A stretch of DNA of 64,000 nucleotides from Symsagittifera roscoffensis (GCF_963678635.1 NC_087071.1:30430141-30494140), one strand, 5' to 3'; numbered from the stretch's first letter, positions 53,312 to 64,000 are shown. The notes: a model not told the origin generated them from the sequence alone. A program made the numbers and translations.

Positions 53312-53534
53312 AGATCTAGTGTATATTGGTATTTTTGCCAGTTTTGCAATCAATGAGTAAAATTTAGGAAAAGCAACTGTTTGCTATGTTAAATTTCATC
53401 TTCTCTGGCCATAAATAGTTTCAGCCTTACAATTTATTATAAGTGTTAATTATGGAACATGATTGCTTAGTTCTAAGTATTTTACAGAGATAATCTATCA
53501 ATATTTGGGTATAATTACTTGTTTTAAACTAGTT
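53312..53534 (-). repeat. LTR-like direct repeat, left copy
   Basis: Shares with 61320-61557 the blocks AGTGTATA-TGGTATTTTTGC, CTCTGGC, ATAAATAGTTTCAGCCTTACA, ATGATTG-TTA, CTAAGTATTTTA, AGAGATAATCT and ACTTGTTTTAAACT. Overall divergence is substantial, suggesting great age. Confidence 0.7.
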
Positions 53535-53868
53535 CCACCCATCCGGGGTTTAGAGAGTTTTTAAGTACTTTTTTGTGAAGGATGGATGGAGATTTTTTTT
53601 CGAGTACATTCATAAAAGGATTAAAGAAAGAAGAGAAACAGTTGCTCGTATTGTGGAATAGTGGTTTTATAGAGAGAGAAGAAAAACAGTCGCTCGTGAA
53701 GAGGGAATAGATTGCGAGCATCGTAGATGATTCGAGAGATCGTGTCAAGATTGCAGACTGATATAGGGACGAGTCGATTCCGTTAGGCAGAGCGAGAATA
53801 CGTGCATTCCCAATTATTAATCGAATAGTGAGACAGGGTTTGACTTCTCTGAGCGAAGCGCTAAAAGA
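53524..53868 (-). CDS. Open frame abutting the left terminal repeat, function unknown
   Basis: About 114 codons are open from just after TAG (53869-53871) to TAA 53524-53526. The composition is convincingly protein-like: it begins SFSASLREVKPC, has NARILALPNGIDSS in the middle and ends NSLNPGWVELV. The first Met of the frame is internal (53748), so the true start is upstream or lost. Its stop lies within the LTR-like repeat. It does not match a family I recognise. It is probably the 3' end of a retroelement gene, now a fragment. Confidence 0.4.
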   Translation of the reverse strand, partial: SFSASLREVKPCLTIRLIIGNARILALPNGIDSSLYQSAILTRSLESSTMLAIYSLFTSDCFSSLSIKPLFHNTSNCFSSFFNPFMNVLEKKSPSILHKKVLKNSLNPGWVELV

Positions 53869-56147
53869 CTAGGATCCCTATGTCTGAGTGCAATATCGAG
53901 CTGGCCATTGTTCTTGTTCAATGGGTACCTTTGCTGCGATACTGGCCCCATACGTTATATCCTGTGAGTGTTGCGACTGCGACAAGAAAATTCAGAGTTG
54001 GACTGTCGTCGAGTTTTCTTCTCTTTTTTTTTCACTCGTTTTTTTGATCTGAGAAATCTTCTACATTATCGTATTAACTGCATCTTGTTAGTGATCTCTT
54101 TTTTAGTTATAATCTTTAATAATTGTTTTCGCAAAACCAAATTAATAAATTCGGTTATTTTGAAGAGTTGCTCTACCTAGAGCTATGTTATCAAAATTAG
54201 AGTGTCGGGGTCTCAGCACATGGTGAGCAAATGTACTTCGAGCGACGTCGTTCTAGTGGGTGGTGAGGCCTGAGAAGTGTGTACTTTTACTGTCTTTTTG
54301 AGCAGAGTCTCTTTTCGACTGTAATTTTTTGGTTCTGTTCTTTTTTCTCAAGTGTTCTCTTTTTTGCTTTTTGGTTGTGTCCGTTTTTCAAAAACGAGTT
54401 GTTCTTGATATTTGATGTTTCTACGAGGTTCAAAAAAAATTGTTATCCAGTTTTAGTCTGGGTTTAATTTGGTTTGGGTACCGTTAGATTTTCCTGGACA
54501 TGCCGTTGGTTTTTTGGTAATTGTAATCTGCGTTGGTTAGCTTAATTTTAATTGCTTCCTTCCGGGTTAAGGATAAGTTTTAGAACGCGTGAAAAGAAGT
54601 TGGAGTTGTTATTAGGTAGTTTTTTAAACTAGAATTTTGTTTCTAAAACAAATCTACAGTGGCGGGATACATTGAGCTGCCCGAAAAAAGTGAGTGAAAT
54701 GTGAGCAATTTAAATAACAAATCAAAATGTACAAAAAAGCACACATAAAAATTTTAGTAATTTAGTTTTTAACTCACTATAATTAGTTAAGTATTTCGTA
54801 TTTGTAATTTACCGCATTAGTTATTAATTTATTGCTGTGTATCAATTTAATTATTCTATAGAAATTATAGCAAATGATTAGAGTATTGAATGAAAACTTT
54901 TTCTAAAGTTTTTTGTTTATTTTTTTTTCAAAAAAATTACTGGTGACAGCTAAAAAAAACAGGTGAAACATACGTAAATAATTGATGAGTGATGTTTACG
55001 TAAAAAAAAAGTAGTTTTTCAAATTCATACTCACAGAGTGTCGGGTTCCGAAAAAGAACTCGCTGCGGAAGCTTAATCGAAAGTATTAATCGAATAGTGA
55101 GACAGGGTTTGACTTCTCTGAGTGAAGCGCTAAGTGACTAGGATCCCTATGGCTGAGTGCATTATCGAGTTGGCCATTGTTTTTGTTCAATGGGTACCTT
55201 TGCTGCGATACTGGCTCCATACGTTATATCCTGTGAGACAAGAGTTGCTCACCCTAGAGCTATGTTATCAAAAAAGTAGAGTGTCGGGGTCTCAGCACAT
55301 GGTGAGCAAATGTACTTCGAGCGACGTCGTTCTGGTGGGCGAGGCCAGAGAAGTGTGTACTTTTACTGTCTCTTCAAACAGAGTCTCTTTTCGACTGTAA
55401 TTTTTTGGTTTTGTTCTTTTTTCTCAGTTGTTCTCTTTTTTGCTCTTTGGTTGCGTCCGTTTTTCAAAAACGGGTTGTTTTTGATTTTTGATGTTTCTAC
55501 GAGGTTCAAAAGAAAAAGATATCCAGTTTTAGTGTGGGTTTATTTTGAATTGTGTACCGTGCGATTTTCCTAGACATGTCGTTGGTTTTGTGGTATTAGT
55601 AATCTGCGTTGGTTAGCTTAATTTTAATTGCTTCCTCCCAGCTTAATGATAATTTTTAAAACGCGTGAAAAGAAGTTGGAGTTGCTATCAGGTAGTTTGT
55701 CAAACTAGTATTTTGTTTCTAAAACAAATCTACAGTGGCGAGATACATTGAGCTGTCAGAAAAAAGTGAGTGAAATGTGAGCGATTTAAATATCAAATCA
55801 AAATGTACAAAAAAAGCACACATAAATTTTTTAGTAATTTAATTTTTTACTCACTATCACCAGTTTAGTTTTCGTATTTGTAACTTACCGCATTAGTTAT
55901 TAATTTATTGCTGTGTATCAATATAATTGTTCTTAAGAAATTATAGCAATTGATTAGAGTGTTGGACGAAAAGTTTTTCTTAAGTTTTTGTTTAATTTTT
56001 TTTTTTCAAAAAAATTACTGGTGACAGCTAAAAAGAACAGGTGAAACATACGTAAACAAATGATGAGTGATGTTTACGAATTAAAAAAAGGAGTTTTTAA
56101 ATTCTTACTCACAGAGTGTCGGGTTCCGAAAAAGAATTCGTTGCGGA
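53811..56147. repeat. 1.1-1.26-kb tandem duplication inside the fossil element
   Basis: Copy 1 is about 53813-55076 and copy 2 about 55087-56147. Both run from ATTAATCGAATAGTGAGACA through GGATCCCTATG, GTGTCGGGGTCTCAGCACAT and GGTGACAGCTAAAA to CACAGAGTGTCGGGTTCCG. The copies are roughly 90% alike. Copy 1 carries about 195 bp (about 53968-54162) absent from copy 2, removed or inserted precisely after CCTGTGAG. Confidence 0.9.
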
Positions 56148-57000
56148 AGTTAGTATTTATTATGGGTGATTGTAATAAAAGCTTACAATCTAGCATTCGG
56201 ATTACGTTTCTAGTGCATACAAGTGGCCAAAAAAATCGAGTGCGAGGATGATGTCGACTTCATCAGCTGTTGCGGAAACTCGTGGTTAGAGTTTTGGATT
56301 AGTTTATGTAAGTTAGGATAAAACTCAAGTTTGTGGATGATTTCTAAAAGGGCATTTCAACTGGTTGGATTTATTCTTGCGGGATAATAATGGGGCGGCA
56401 GTCTTCAAATGCTAAATTGTTAGTGATGGGGCAAAAGATATACAATTGTCTGACGGGATTATATTTGCGAAGCATGCGGTGGAGATTTGTTGTTTTTATG
56501 CAATACGTGAAATTATGGAAGTTTGGTGATGTGTATTTACCGTTGAAAAACAGGTAGCGGTAATGTGGCTTGCGAGATGGTGAAATGTGAAAAATTGGTG
56601 CTGAATAAATCTGAATTATGTTTGAGCATGGGTGATTTTAGTTTTAAGCATGATTTTTTGTTAACAAGTAATATCACGCTCTGTAGGTTTTAGAAAAAAA
56701 CGTTACTTGAAAATGGTCAAACTTACTAAGAAACAATTCATAAGCTTTTGTGTTTGTGTTCTGGAGAGCATGGTCAATTAATTGATCAAGTTTTTTTTTA
56801 GCGCATCGAAATCAAAGACGTAGTCCGTTTTTATAAAAATGTTCTATGTTAATTGCGAATTTACGGCGGAGTCAGTATCATACGGTGAGTCTTCCATATA
56901 TCGATTGACTGTGTGATCATAGTGAGTAAATGAGAATTGATTTGATTTTTGTGAAATGAATCAATTAGGTGTTTGGGTTAAACCAATGTTAGTGAACGAG
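56148..57000. other. Interior of fossil element, unassigned
   Basis: Composition on the plus strand is G/T-rich, as elsewhere in the element interior, but no clear open segment stands out on the minus strand. Confidence 0.3.
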
Positions 57001-58010
57001 TTTATTGAATTGTAGTGCAGTGGTAAGTTGTGGCGACGATGGTCGTCGGCGGCGGCTGTTTTTCGTAAGGGAACTTTGAGTAGGTTTGTGAAGTTATTCT
57101 AAGAGATCCAAGAAAATTTGGGGAGAAGGAAAAAATTGTCAGTTTATTGGGCTCGTTGGGCTTGGTTTTTATGTTATTATAAGTGTACTGAGAGATGAAG
57201 AGAAAAATTTTAATTAAAAAAAATGGTGTAGTAGCGTGATGTGGGTGATTACTTTGAAAGGATCCAAATGATTTTGGGCAATTTATCAAGATTTGGGCTG
57301 CGTTGCTAGGGTATTTCGCTTCATAAGGACACGTTGTGCACTGATGGGGGCATTTTGGTTGGTTGATGTAGATGATTCGGAAGTTGAAGTGGAGTGAGTT
57401 ACTTGGTGAAACGTTAGTGGATTGTTTGTGTTCTGGATTTGCTGCAGGTTAGTAATGAAATTTTCTAGGTCATGCTTGAGCTAGTCATCAGTTTTTGAGC
57501 TAGGTTCATCGGGTGCCGTACTTGATAGGGGAGAGAGAAAGGATGAAGCGTCAATGTGGGAAGGAATTTACAATAAGGGTGGGGGAGTTATGGATTGGAA
57601 AGGTGGTTGCAAAAAGTTAGTTGGATTTGGCTCGGACTCCATAAAGTCATCGGGTGTGTCAATTGTGGGGCTATTTAAATGGGAGTTAGTGCGAAACACT
57701 GTTTGGGTTGAGTCGTCAAAATCCATGTGTGGTGAGTTAGATGAAAAACTGGGGCTAAAAACGGGTGGTGGGGGGAAAGGTGAGATCTGTGATCAAAGTA
57801 AGATAGTCTTGTCGGTAAAGGTTGGAGGGATAGGAAAGTGAACAATTGAAGGACCCAATCTGTTTGCTCATAGTGGGCCAAAAAACAATTAATTTGAGAG
57901 CAAAAATTTAATGTGTGTGGTTGCTCAATAATTTGGTCGCATGTTTCCGCAGTGTTTTGTGTTTGAAATGCTACGTTTGATAAAGGGGGCTTCTTTGCAT
58001 ATTATAATTT
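57000..58010 (-). pseudogene. Decayed Ser/Pro/Thr/Asp-rich coding region
   Basis: Minus-strand open segments follow one another: about 57780-57985 (with QTQNTAETCDQIIEQ), about 57568-57790 (HMDFDDSTQTVF, PTIDTPDDFMESEPNP) and about 57299-57480 (THSTSTSESSTSTNQ, SAQRVLMKRNTLATQ). The latter two are in the same frame and separated by TAA and TAG. Acidic Ser/Thr/Pro-rich sequence of this sort suits a linker, a Gag-like tail or the cytoplasmic tail of a surface protein. The breaks show it is non-functional. Confidence 0.45.
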
Positions 58011-58699
58011 TGATGCATGCGTTGTGCTGTGGAAAGTGCATTTCTATAATTTTGTGGTATGATTTGTAAAAAGCTTTGACTTGATATATGGTGTAAATTT
58101 GTTGATCCTGTGGATGTATTAGCTGTGTTGTTTTATGGATTGTCGTACATGTTGGGTTTGATAATAGTTTTCTTAATTAAATTCACCAATTTGTTTTTGT
58201 GGAGAAAAAGCAAAAAATCCTGCAAAAATTATTCTTGCTACGCTAGCTTGTCGGTTGACTTGTGTGTGTATCGCACATGTGTTATAGGTTCTTTAAATGG
58301 CGAGAAAAAAAATCTTATAAAACTAAACATTGCGTATAAGATAGTCAAATTTTACAAGATTTAATATGGCTCTCCTAGAAATGCCAGGAGTTCATTTTTT
58401 ATGTGTAGAAAATTAATGATGTTGATTGGTGAAATGTATTGAGGGGGGTGTGGTTCTCCTTTTAGTTAACTGTAATCATTGATGTCTTTAAAATATCCAC
58501 TGTAGTTTTTCTATAGATATCGGAGAAACTGTCTGTTTCAGCGAGTTTTCAGAAATTTTGATTGATTGACTGTCGTTGGAAAGTGTCCATTTTTGTAAGT
58601 AGTTCTTAAAAATATTGTGAGCGATTGTGATGTTGTATAACTGATTTTGAGTATAAAACTATAAATTGTATATCTATTTTAGGGTTACTCTAGCTATCA
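58011..58699 (-). pseudogene. Continuation of decayed coding region
   Basis: Open minus-strand pieces such as HTQVNRQASVARIIFAGFFA (about 58225-58320) lie between the glycoprotein-like and Ser/Pro-rich parts, so the whole may be one fossil gene of nearly 3 kb. A plus-strand ORF here (58110-58364) is hydrophobic because the sense strand is A/C-rich and is not favoured. Confidence 0.3.
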
Positions 58700-60300
58700 C
58701 TCGGATGCTTTCGGGTTAGGTTTTCTTCAAAGGCGGCATTAAAGTTGGATATGATGAAAGAAATTGTTTTTTTTAAATTTTATTAAATTTATATTCGACT
58801 TACGCTGTAATACACTATCGCTATGTTTAGTTCCAGATGGGACAGCTGTATCCCAAAAAAGATTCGTGATAGGGTGTCTACGGAATCTACTTTTTTGTAG
58901 AGTAGTGGTCTTTTTTAGAAGCAATTTTTATATTTAAAAATATATAGTGGTGAGATTTTATTAGTGCATATGAAATACCAAAGGATGTTTTCTTCTTAGT
59001 CGATAAAATTTGAGCGGTTTTCTGATAGTAGATATCCTGCATAGGGTTCTTTTAGAACTTTCAATGCTAGAGAATGTAATATTTGTGTTCTTTCTAGTTC
59101 ACTTAAGAGTTTTGTTTCAAGTTCACATTTCTTGAAAAATTCTACTTATTGTGTAATCAAGTTTCATATCATCATGAATGTCATAGTTCTTGTAAACGTG
59201 TACTGTCATGGTTTTCTGGTAGGTGTTTTCCTCCTGTGTTTCCATTCTTTCTTTTATAAAAAGTTTCTGGTATATCAGAATGTTCATCCTCTGTTTTGAT
59301 TCGGGTGCTAAATGGGAATTGTGAATTTTCCTGTTTTCATGATAAATCTTTTATAATGTCCAACTAGTGTTTCTGGATATTGTGCGTGAAAAAATTGTTT
59401 TGGATATTTACTGTTTCAAGGTAGATTTCAAGTGTGTTAAATTTTTTTCCATTCCACCGATTTTTTTTATGGTTTAGGGTTTGATCGATTTCTATCAGGG
59501 CTTAACTAATCAAATGTTATGGATTCACAAAAAATTTTTTCAGTGAAATATTTTTATTCTTGCGTGGATTTAAGCAACTTGGAATGTGGTGCAAGTGTCT
59601 TTAGGGAACCAAAACATGGTTGCCTGTGTGCGTTTGGTGGTATCGCAAAAATCCTTGATCATTTTTACAGGGTAAGCAAATTCCTTGATAGAATATGATG
59701 TCATCTTGTAAGTCACGTTTCAATTAAACTTTTTTGATTAGAACTTTCCAATGAAAAATCATTACTTCTTGATATCCGGAGTTTTTTGTGTTTGCTTTAG
59801 AATTTTACAGGTTTTTTTCCTATACCAGGCATCCAGTTTTATCATGTAAGTCATATGTAAATCTTCTGTGTGCATGGTGATAATGGAGTTTTCATCAAGC
59901 TTAGAATAACCTTCATATTTTTCAAGTCTGGAAAAATATGAAAAATTAAAGTTATAGTTTCATTTTTTTTGTTACGATCTTTAGGCGTTTAATTCTTTTT
60001 ATCAGTCTTCTGGTCAGCATGTATTAATTTCTTTGCTCTGATGGTATGATTCTTGATCGAGTATGTTTTTGTTTCCGTTTGAAAACTGAGAACAATTTAC
60101 TTTCTTTTCAGAAATTTTTACGGTGATATTATAAACTGTAAGGGTTGTAGCGCGAGCTTTTGAATAAAGTGTTGCAATGATATTCGTAGATTCTGTTTCT
60201 TATGGTGTAACCTGGTGGAATCCGTATTTTTGAAGCGTTTGTTGATGGTGATCTTCGCAATCATAATCAGTTACGAGGAGATCTTGGGATCCTGTTCGTG
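58700..60300 (-). pseudogene. Decayed surface-glycoprotein-like (Env-type) gene
   Basis: A series of minus-strand open segments in changing frames has protein-like composition. 60017-60284 begins DLLVTDYDCED, has one in-frame TAA at 60200-60202, contains TLTVYNITVKIS and EKKVNCS, and offers N-x-S/T sites. 59124-59340 contains HVYKNYDIHDD. 58999-59139 has FKKCELETKLLSELERTQIL, then ENRSNFID and TAA, with WYFICTN in the same frame after the stop. 58739-58924 contains LFWDTAVPSGT. Early Y-D-C, spaced cysteines, alternating beta-strand-like residues and a Cys-led helix recall glycoproteins of the kind known from chuvirus-like viruses and captured by some retroelements. That family assignment is inference; the breaks make it inactive. 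Confidence 0.35.
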
Positions 60301-61310
60301 GTGATTTTTATGGTTTGTGGGTTCAAGATCGACTAGGAGGGATAGGGAATCTATTGACAAAATGGTGAAAATGTATTTGTAAAAGGTAGTCCTGAAAATA
60401 TTTTATAGAAAGTAATATATCCTATTGTCTTTTTAGTGTATCTGTCGCATTTATAAATTAATCCTGTGCATATAAATGGAAAGGCTTATTATTGTGCAAT
60501 TTTCTCTGGTGGAGATAAAATATTGGACGATGTACTAAAATGTTTAGTTTTATATTTAATTCAATTTTTAGAAATAAAGTTTAGTGTGAACAAATTTGGA
60601 TATTATATTCTTGAATGTCTTTATGATTGTCGTGTCTATTTTGTAGCCTTTTCAATGTTCAACTATAGAGGCTGTAACTATCGAGGAGATATTGTCCAAC
60701 TAATGGAGCTGGTGCTACAAAAAATTTCCAATTTAAGCGAAAGGGTTTAATTGTGATTTTTTATAATTCTTGATATCGATAACTCAATTGATTTGGAAAA
60801 TTTATTGGAAAAATAGTTAGTGGCGTTTTAGCTGTTACCGAAGGTGTTGATGGAAGAGATAGTGTTTCCGGTAATGACAATGTTGTATCTGGGAAACTTC
60901 TATTGATTCATATACAAGGTTAGGTTCACCTTGGTTAATTGTAGAGTTCATTCAATGGGGAGTCTATTTGAGGAGATGAGGTATTGAACGAGTTTTCCCT
61001 GATTCGCTCAGATGTTAGTTTTGAACCTAAGTTATCTGATGGAATATTAGGTGTATTTTTTAGAGATATTGTACCTGTAGATTACCTAAATATTTGAAAG
61101 ATTTAGGTGGGCTGATGTTGGTGATGAAGGTATCTTGGATTGAACTCTTGGTAATATAAGATTTCTATTTCGTTGTGGATGAGTTATTTGCTGTCTGTGG
61201 TGGTAGTTGGGTTTTGATTTTGACTTTGATGTCTTGTTGTAAGGATGGATAAATTTTATATATTGGTTCGCACTGTGGTTCACTTGGCGGTGCGTGGCGA
61301 TATATCTCCT
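60301..61310 (-). pseudogene. Decayed coding region next to the right terminal repeat
   Basis: Minus-strand pieces with protein-like composition: at about 61165-61300 RHAPPSEPQCEPIYKIYP, then one TAG, then ITKSSIQDTFITNISPP in the same frame; and at about 60640-60745 VAPAPLVGQYLLDSYSLYS. If the element is read right to left, this is its 5' gene position (Gag-like by position only). No domain is recognised. Confidence 0.35.
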
Positions 61311-61319
61311 AGTCTCATT

Positions 61320-61557
61320 AGATCAAGTGTATACTGGTATTTTTGCGATGCTTAGAATCAAGAAGAAGAACTGAGGAAGAGCAATTGTTTTCTATTTTAA
61401 ATTATTTATTTTTCTCTGGCTGAAGCTATAAATAGTTTCAGCCTTACATTTTTTTGTAAGTGCTAGTCATGGATCATGATTGGTTAAATCTAAGTATTTT
61501 AGAGAGATAATCTCTCAAAAATTGAACTTGCTATGAATACTTGTTTTAAACTGGTTT
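61320..61557 (-). repeat. LTR-like direct repeat, right copy
   Basis: Partner of 53312-53534. It contains the small hairpin GGCTGAAGCTATAAATAGTTTCAGCC (shown as GGCTGAAGC / GTTTCAGCC arms), whose centre gives a TATA-like TATTTATAG on the minus strand, compatible with a promoter in an LTR. Confidence 0.7.
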
Positions 61558-63691
61558 GTTTTTTCTCTGAATTGTAAATTTTATCAAACTCTTGAAGGTG
61601 TTTTTTTTCTGGCTTTTCAAAGTTTTTTTTTTTCAAGAAAGCGCATGAAGAAGCTTGAAAATTTGACCCGACCGGAACCAACGTTTACATTTTTTTTCCG
61701 AAAAAAATTAACTGCTAGTTTATTGTTTTTGCTCTAAATTAGACAAAAAATTGGAAAAAAAATTCAACCGGTTTATTTCCCTTTTTGCAAAAGTTGTTTG
61801 GAACTTTTTAAAAAAGGGTTAGAAGCACGATTGCAAGGGTCTTAAGATGAGATATCACTCGACCTCTTCCGACAAATACTATTAGTACCCGATTACTAGT
61901 ACTACCTGAATACTAGTAGTACCTGATTGAGTTTACCAAATACGGCATGTCATGCAGTTCCAGTTTACGAATTGATTTTTCTTGATTTTTTTTTGAAATT
62001 CAAAGCTGACCTATTCGGGTAACAAGTCCTCAAATGGAATCAAAACGTTATGTCTCAAAATCCTTCCAATCCCCCCCCCCCAATTCTCGGATTCAATTTG
62101 TGCTGATATTAGTTTTTCAAATCCGCAAACTTTGCCCAAACAGTGGTGACATCATGTCCAGGCTAATTTGGGAGGAACGTGAGGTTTTCCTGACTAATCC
62201 CAATTTTACTGCCGAATTATTCTAGATTTTCCAATTAGCGGGAAAAAAATTCCAGACAGCCGAGACTAAGTTTCAGACAATTGTGACGTGACCACTTTTA
62301 TTGGCGCAGTTTGAAGCCTGAGAAATATAGTAGCCGACCTCGGATCAGATTTCAAGGCAAACTATAAGTAAAATCAAATCAAAAACGGAAAACTTGTCTG
62401 TCCAACAAATAATTAAGACAAAGCGATAAACTTTCTTTAACACAGTTTCGCAAAGAGTGGTATTAAGTGGTCCTGAAAAACCAAAACTTCAAGGAACAGC
62501 TTTTTTGGTTTGTTGAATATCTCAAAAATAGTGCAAAAGTTCATTAAGAAATGTCTCGGTTGCGACTTGTTAGAATACCAAAACAGCGGTTTTGATAAAA
62601 ATCTGAACCTGCACGTTTAAAAGTTTAACGCAGCAACTAAAATTTTTTGTCGCTGCTTTAAAATTTGAGCCGGTCGTGGTTTCTAAGTTTCTCGAAAATT
62701 TCATTCTGTTTAGGAAAGTTTAACTTTGTTCGTGGTCCCTTTTCCTACGGTTCTGATATATTTTTTAAAACGGTCAATATTATTTTTTCATAGATCATAT
62801 CTTGTTGCAGATGTGTATCTTTTGGCGTAAAATTTTGCAAATCTTAGTATTTGGGTGATTGTCAGGAAATACTGAAAACCAGTTTCAAACATTTGGACTT
62901 GAAACTACAATTTCGACCGGGAGTTTTTCTGTTTTCTGTCAGTGGTATATTAATTAATAAAATTTCCAGCTTTTACGCTTTCCTATTGCCTGTGTTTGAT
63001 TAGTTGCATTCAAATCTTAGTAATCTGCAAATAGCAATTGCTCTGATATGTGCAAGGCGCTTGTCCTGAAAACAAATGCCCATGGGCTGCATTTTCTTCG
63101 CGTAACTCGAGTAGCAAAAAAAAACAAATTATATGAATGAATTACATGGGCGAAAAACATCAAGCTATTTTTCTGAAGCCTACAAAGCAAAAATTAATCA
63201 TTGTAGCTCTAAAGGAACGTTGGTTTCAATTCATTTCTTATAGCTGTGGCTACTTCTGAGGATAATTTTTTGTTAGTTTTATTTCATGAGAAGTTTGACT
63301 CGCATTGAAGCACTTGGAAACTACTCTAGATGCTGTTGGCTAACCAAAAACCCAATTAGGGGATGCAGGACGAGATGAGCAAAACAGGACTCTTGCTTAG
63401 GGTAAATGATGTTGCGATTTCTACAGTCGAAAGATTTGAAAATCGCTGCATTTGTGAAACATTCCTGGAGTTATACAGTGCTGATTTAAATTATCCGGAC
63501 AAAATGAACAAAACTTGAGTTTTCAAACACGTTTTTCTCAAATTGGGTTAAAATTAGACAAAAAGTGAGGAGAACAAAAGTTGCTTAGAAATTCCGCAGA
63601 ATTAATTTAGTGCAATTTTTTCATCTAAAATCTCAACCTAAATTTAACCCCAAAATGGGTCATTTTGGCTTTTTTCAATTAATCAAAAGTT
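61558..63691. other. Intergenic AT-rich sequence
   Basis: No gene was recognised. A cluster of ACTAGTA-type palindromic units occurs at 61878-61920 (ACTAGTACTACCTGAATACT and AGTAGTACCTGA). A C-run lies at 62071-62081. Confidence 0.4.
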
Positions 63692-64000
63692 ACGCTAAAA
63701 CTACTTTGTTAAATGATGAGAAATATATATCACAAGAAGCCTCTTACACACCGCAACAAAGTTTTAGAAGGGTTGTATCTCCAAAAACTTGTATGAGAGA
63801 AAATATTTTTGCTTGATAGTCAAGAAATGACATTTTTACTTTATAAAATCCAAAATTTTAGCTTAAAAACATATTTTAAACATTTTACACAAATTTTTGG
63901 AGATTCAACCTTTCTAAAACTTTGTTGGGTTCTTTGATGGATGTGTAAGAGGCTTCTTGTGGTAAATATTTCTCATCATTTAACAGAGTAGTTTCAGCGT
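63692..64000. repeat. Large inverted repeat (foldback), continuing past the window
   Basis: The arm 63692-63812, starting ACGCTAAAACTACTTTGTT, is matched by the inverse arm 63868-64000, which ends TAGTTTCAGCGT. Matching includes TTAAATGATGAGAAATAT, CACAAGAAGCCTCTTACACA and CAACAAAGTTTTAGAA. One arm has about 13 extra bases. The loop is about 55 nt. Identity is roughly 80-85%. The outer end is cut off by the window. The 68-codon ORF over the left arm is not credible as a gene. Confidence 0.88.

Larger units (their letters stand above)
53312..61557 (-). mobile_element. Fossil LTR-type element (~8.2 kb), minus-strand sense
   Basis: Direct repeats of ~223 bp (53312-53534) and ~238 bp (61320-61557) bound a region whose minus strand is coding-like but riddled with stops and frameshifts. 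The last minus-strand ORF (53524-53868) terminates inside the left repeat, as 3' genes of retroelements commonly do. No recognisable reverse transcriptase or integrase motif was found by eye, and no TG...CA ends or target duplication could be fixed. The element may be defective, or the repeats may be dispersed copies flanking a different fossil. Confidence 0.5.

Noticed and set aside
55134-55573. Two plus-strand ORFs of 87-88 codons in the tandem duplication
   Set aside because: Neither is maintained in full in the other copy (53813-55076), so there is no sign of selection on the plus strand.
58110-58364. 84-codon plus-strand ORF with a membrane-like N-terminus
   Set aside because: The hydrophobic stretch is what A/C-rich minus-strand coding gives when read antisense; no homology recognised.
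60466-60750. 94-codon plus-strand frame with fairly balanced composition
   Set aside because: It opens with GTG, has no ATG-supported start, and the minus strand of the same interval reads as decayed coding sequence consistent with the rest of the fossil element.

Overview
The window is animal nuclear DNA: AT-rich, full of homopolymer runs, with coding sequence confined to short exons separated by GT...AG introns. No prokaryotic gene organisation is visible. The phylum cannot be fixed from the sequence. The one clearly functional gene encodes a TALE-class homeodomain protein of the Meis/homothorax family, so the source is a metazoan, most likely an invertebrate.

Layout. (1) 1-5.2 kb is intergenic, with decayed coding islands on both strands and a complete TA-flanked terminal-inverted-repeat element (977-1914). 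(2) About 5.26-15.33 kb is a diverged satellite of ~165-bp monomers, interrupted at ~8.9-9.26 kb by an insertion carrying a 36-bp-arm hairpin. (3) 15.3-19.0 kb is intergenic and contains a truncated inverted copy of a hAT-type MITE. (4) 18,994-46,835 on the minus strand is the Meis/hth gene: 13 coding exons whose phases all agree, giving 707 codons plus stop. It has an N-terminal Meis domain, a Ser/Asn/Gln-rich linker, a TALE homeodomain and an Ala/His-rich C-terminus. Its introns (0.3-5.1 kb) hold a 340-bp hAT-like MITE with perfect 8-bp target duplication, a tRNA-like relic, palindromes and GC-richer islands that may be cis-regulatory. (5) 46.8-48.1 kb upstream of the start codon holds repeated TTTGATTG-type motifs. 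(6) 48.1-53.3 kb is AT-rich repeat-derived sequence, including a probable diverged second copy of the 977-1914 element. (7) 53.3-61.56 kb looks like one fossil LTR-type element read on the minus strand: ~225-240-bp direct repeats at each end, decayed coding sequence throughout 57.0-61.3 kb, an open frame that runs into the left terminal repeat, and a 1.1-1.26-kb internal tandem duplication. Part of the decayed coding sequence resembles a viral-type class of surface glycoprotein. (8) 61.6-64.0 kb is intergenic and ends in a ~120-bp-arm inverted repeat that reaches the window edge.

The Meis-type protein is expected to act in the nucleus with PBC (Pbx/Exd) partners on TGATTGACAG-like sites. The rest of the window is mainly a record of transposition, satellite amplification and decay. 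The findings most worth pursuing are the 8-kb fossil element with its glycoprotein-like relic, the higher-order pattern in the satellite, the duplicated splice-acceptor region with paired TTACGTAA palindromes, and the terminal foldback at the right edge.
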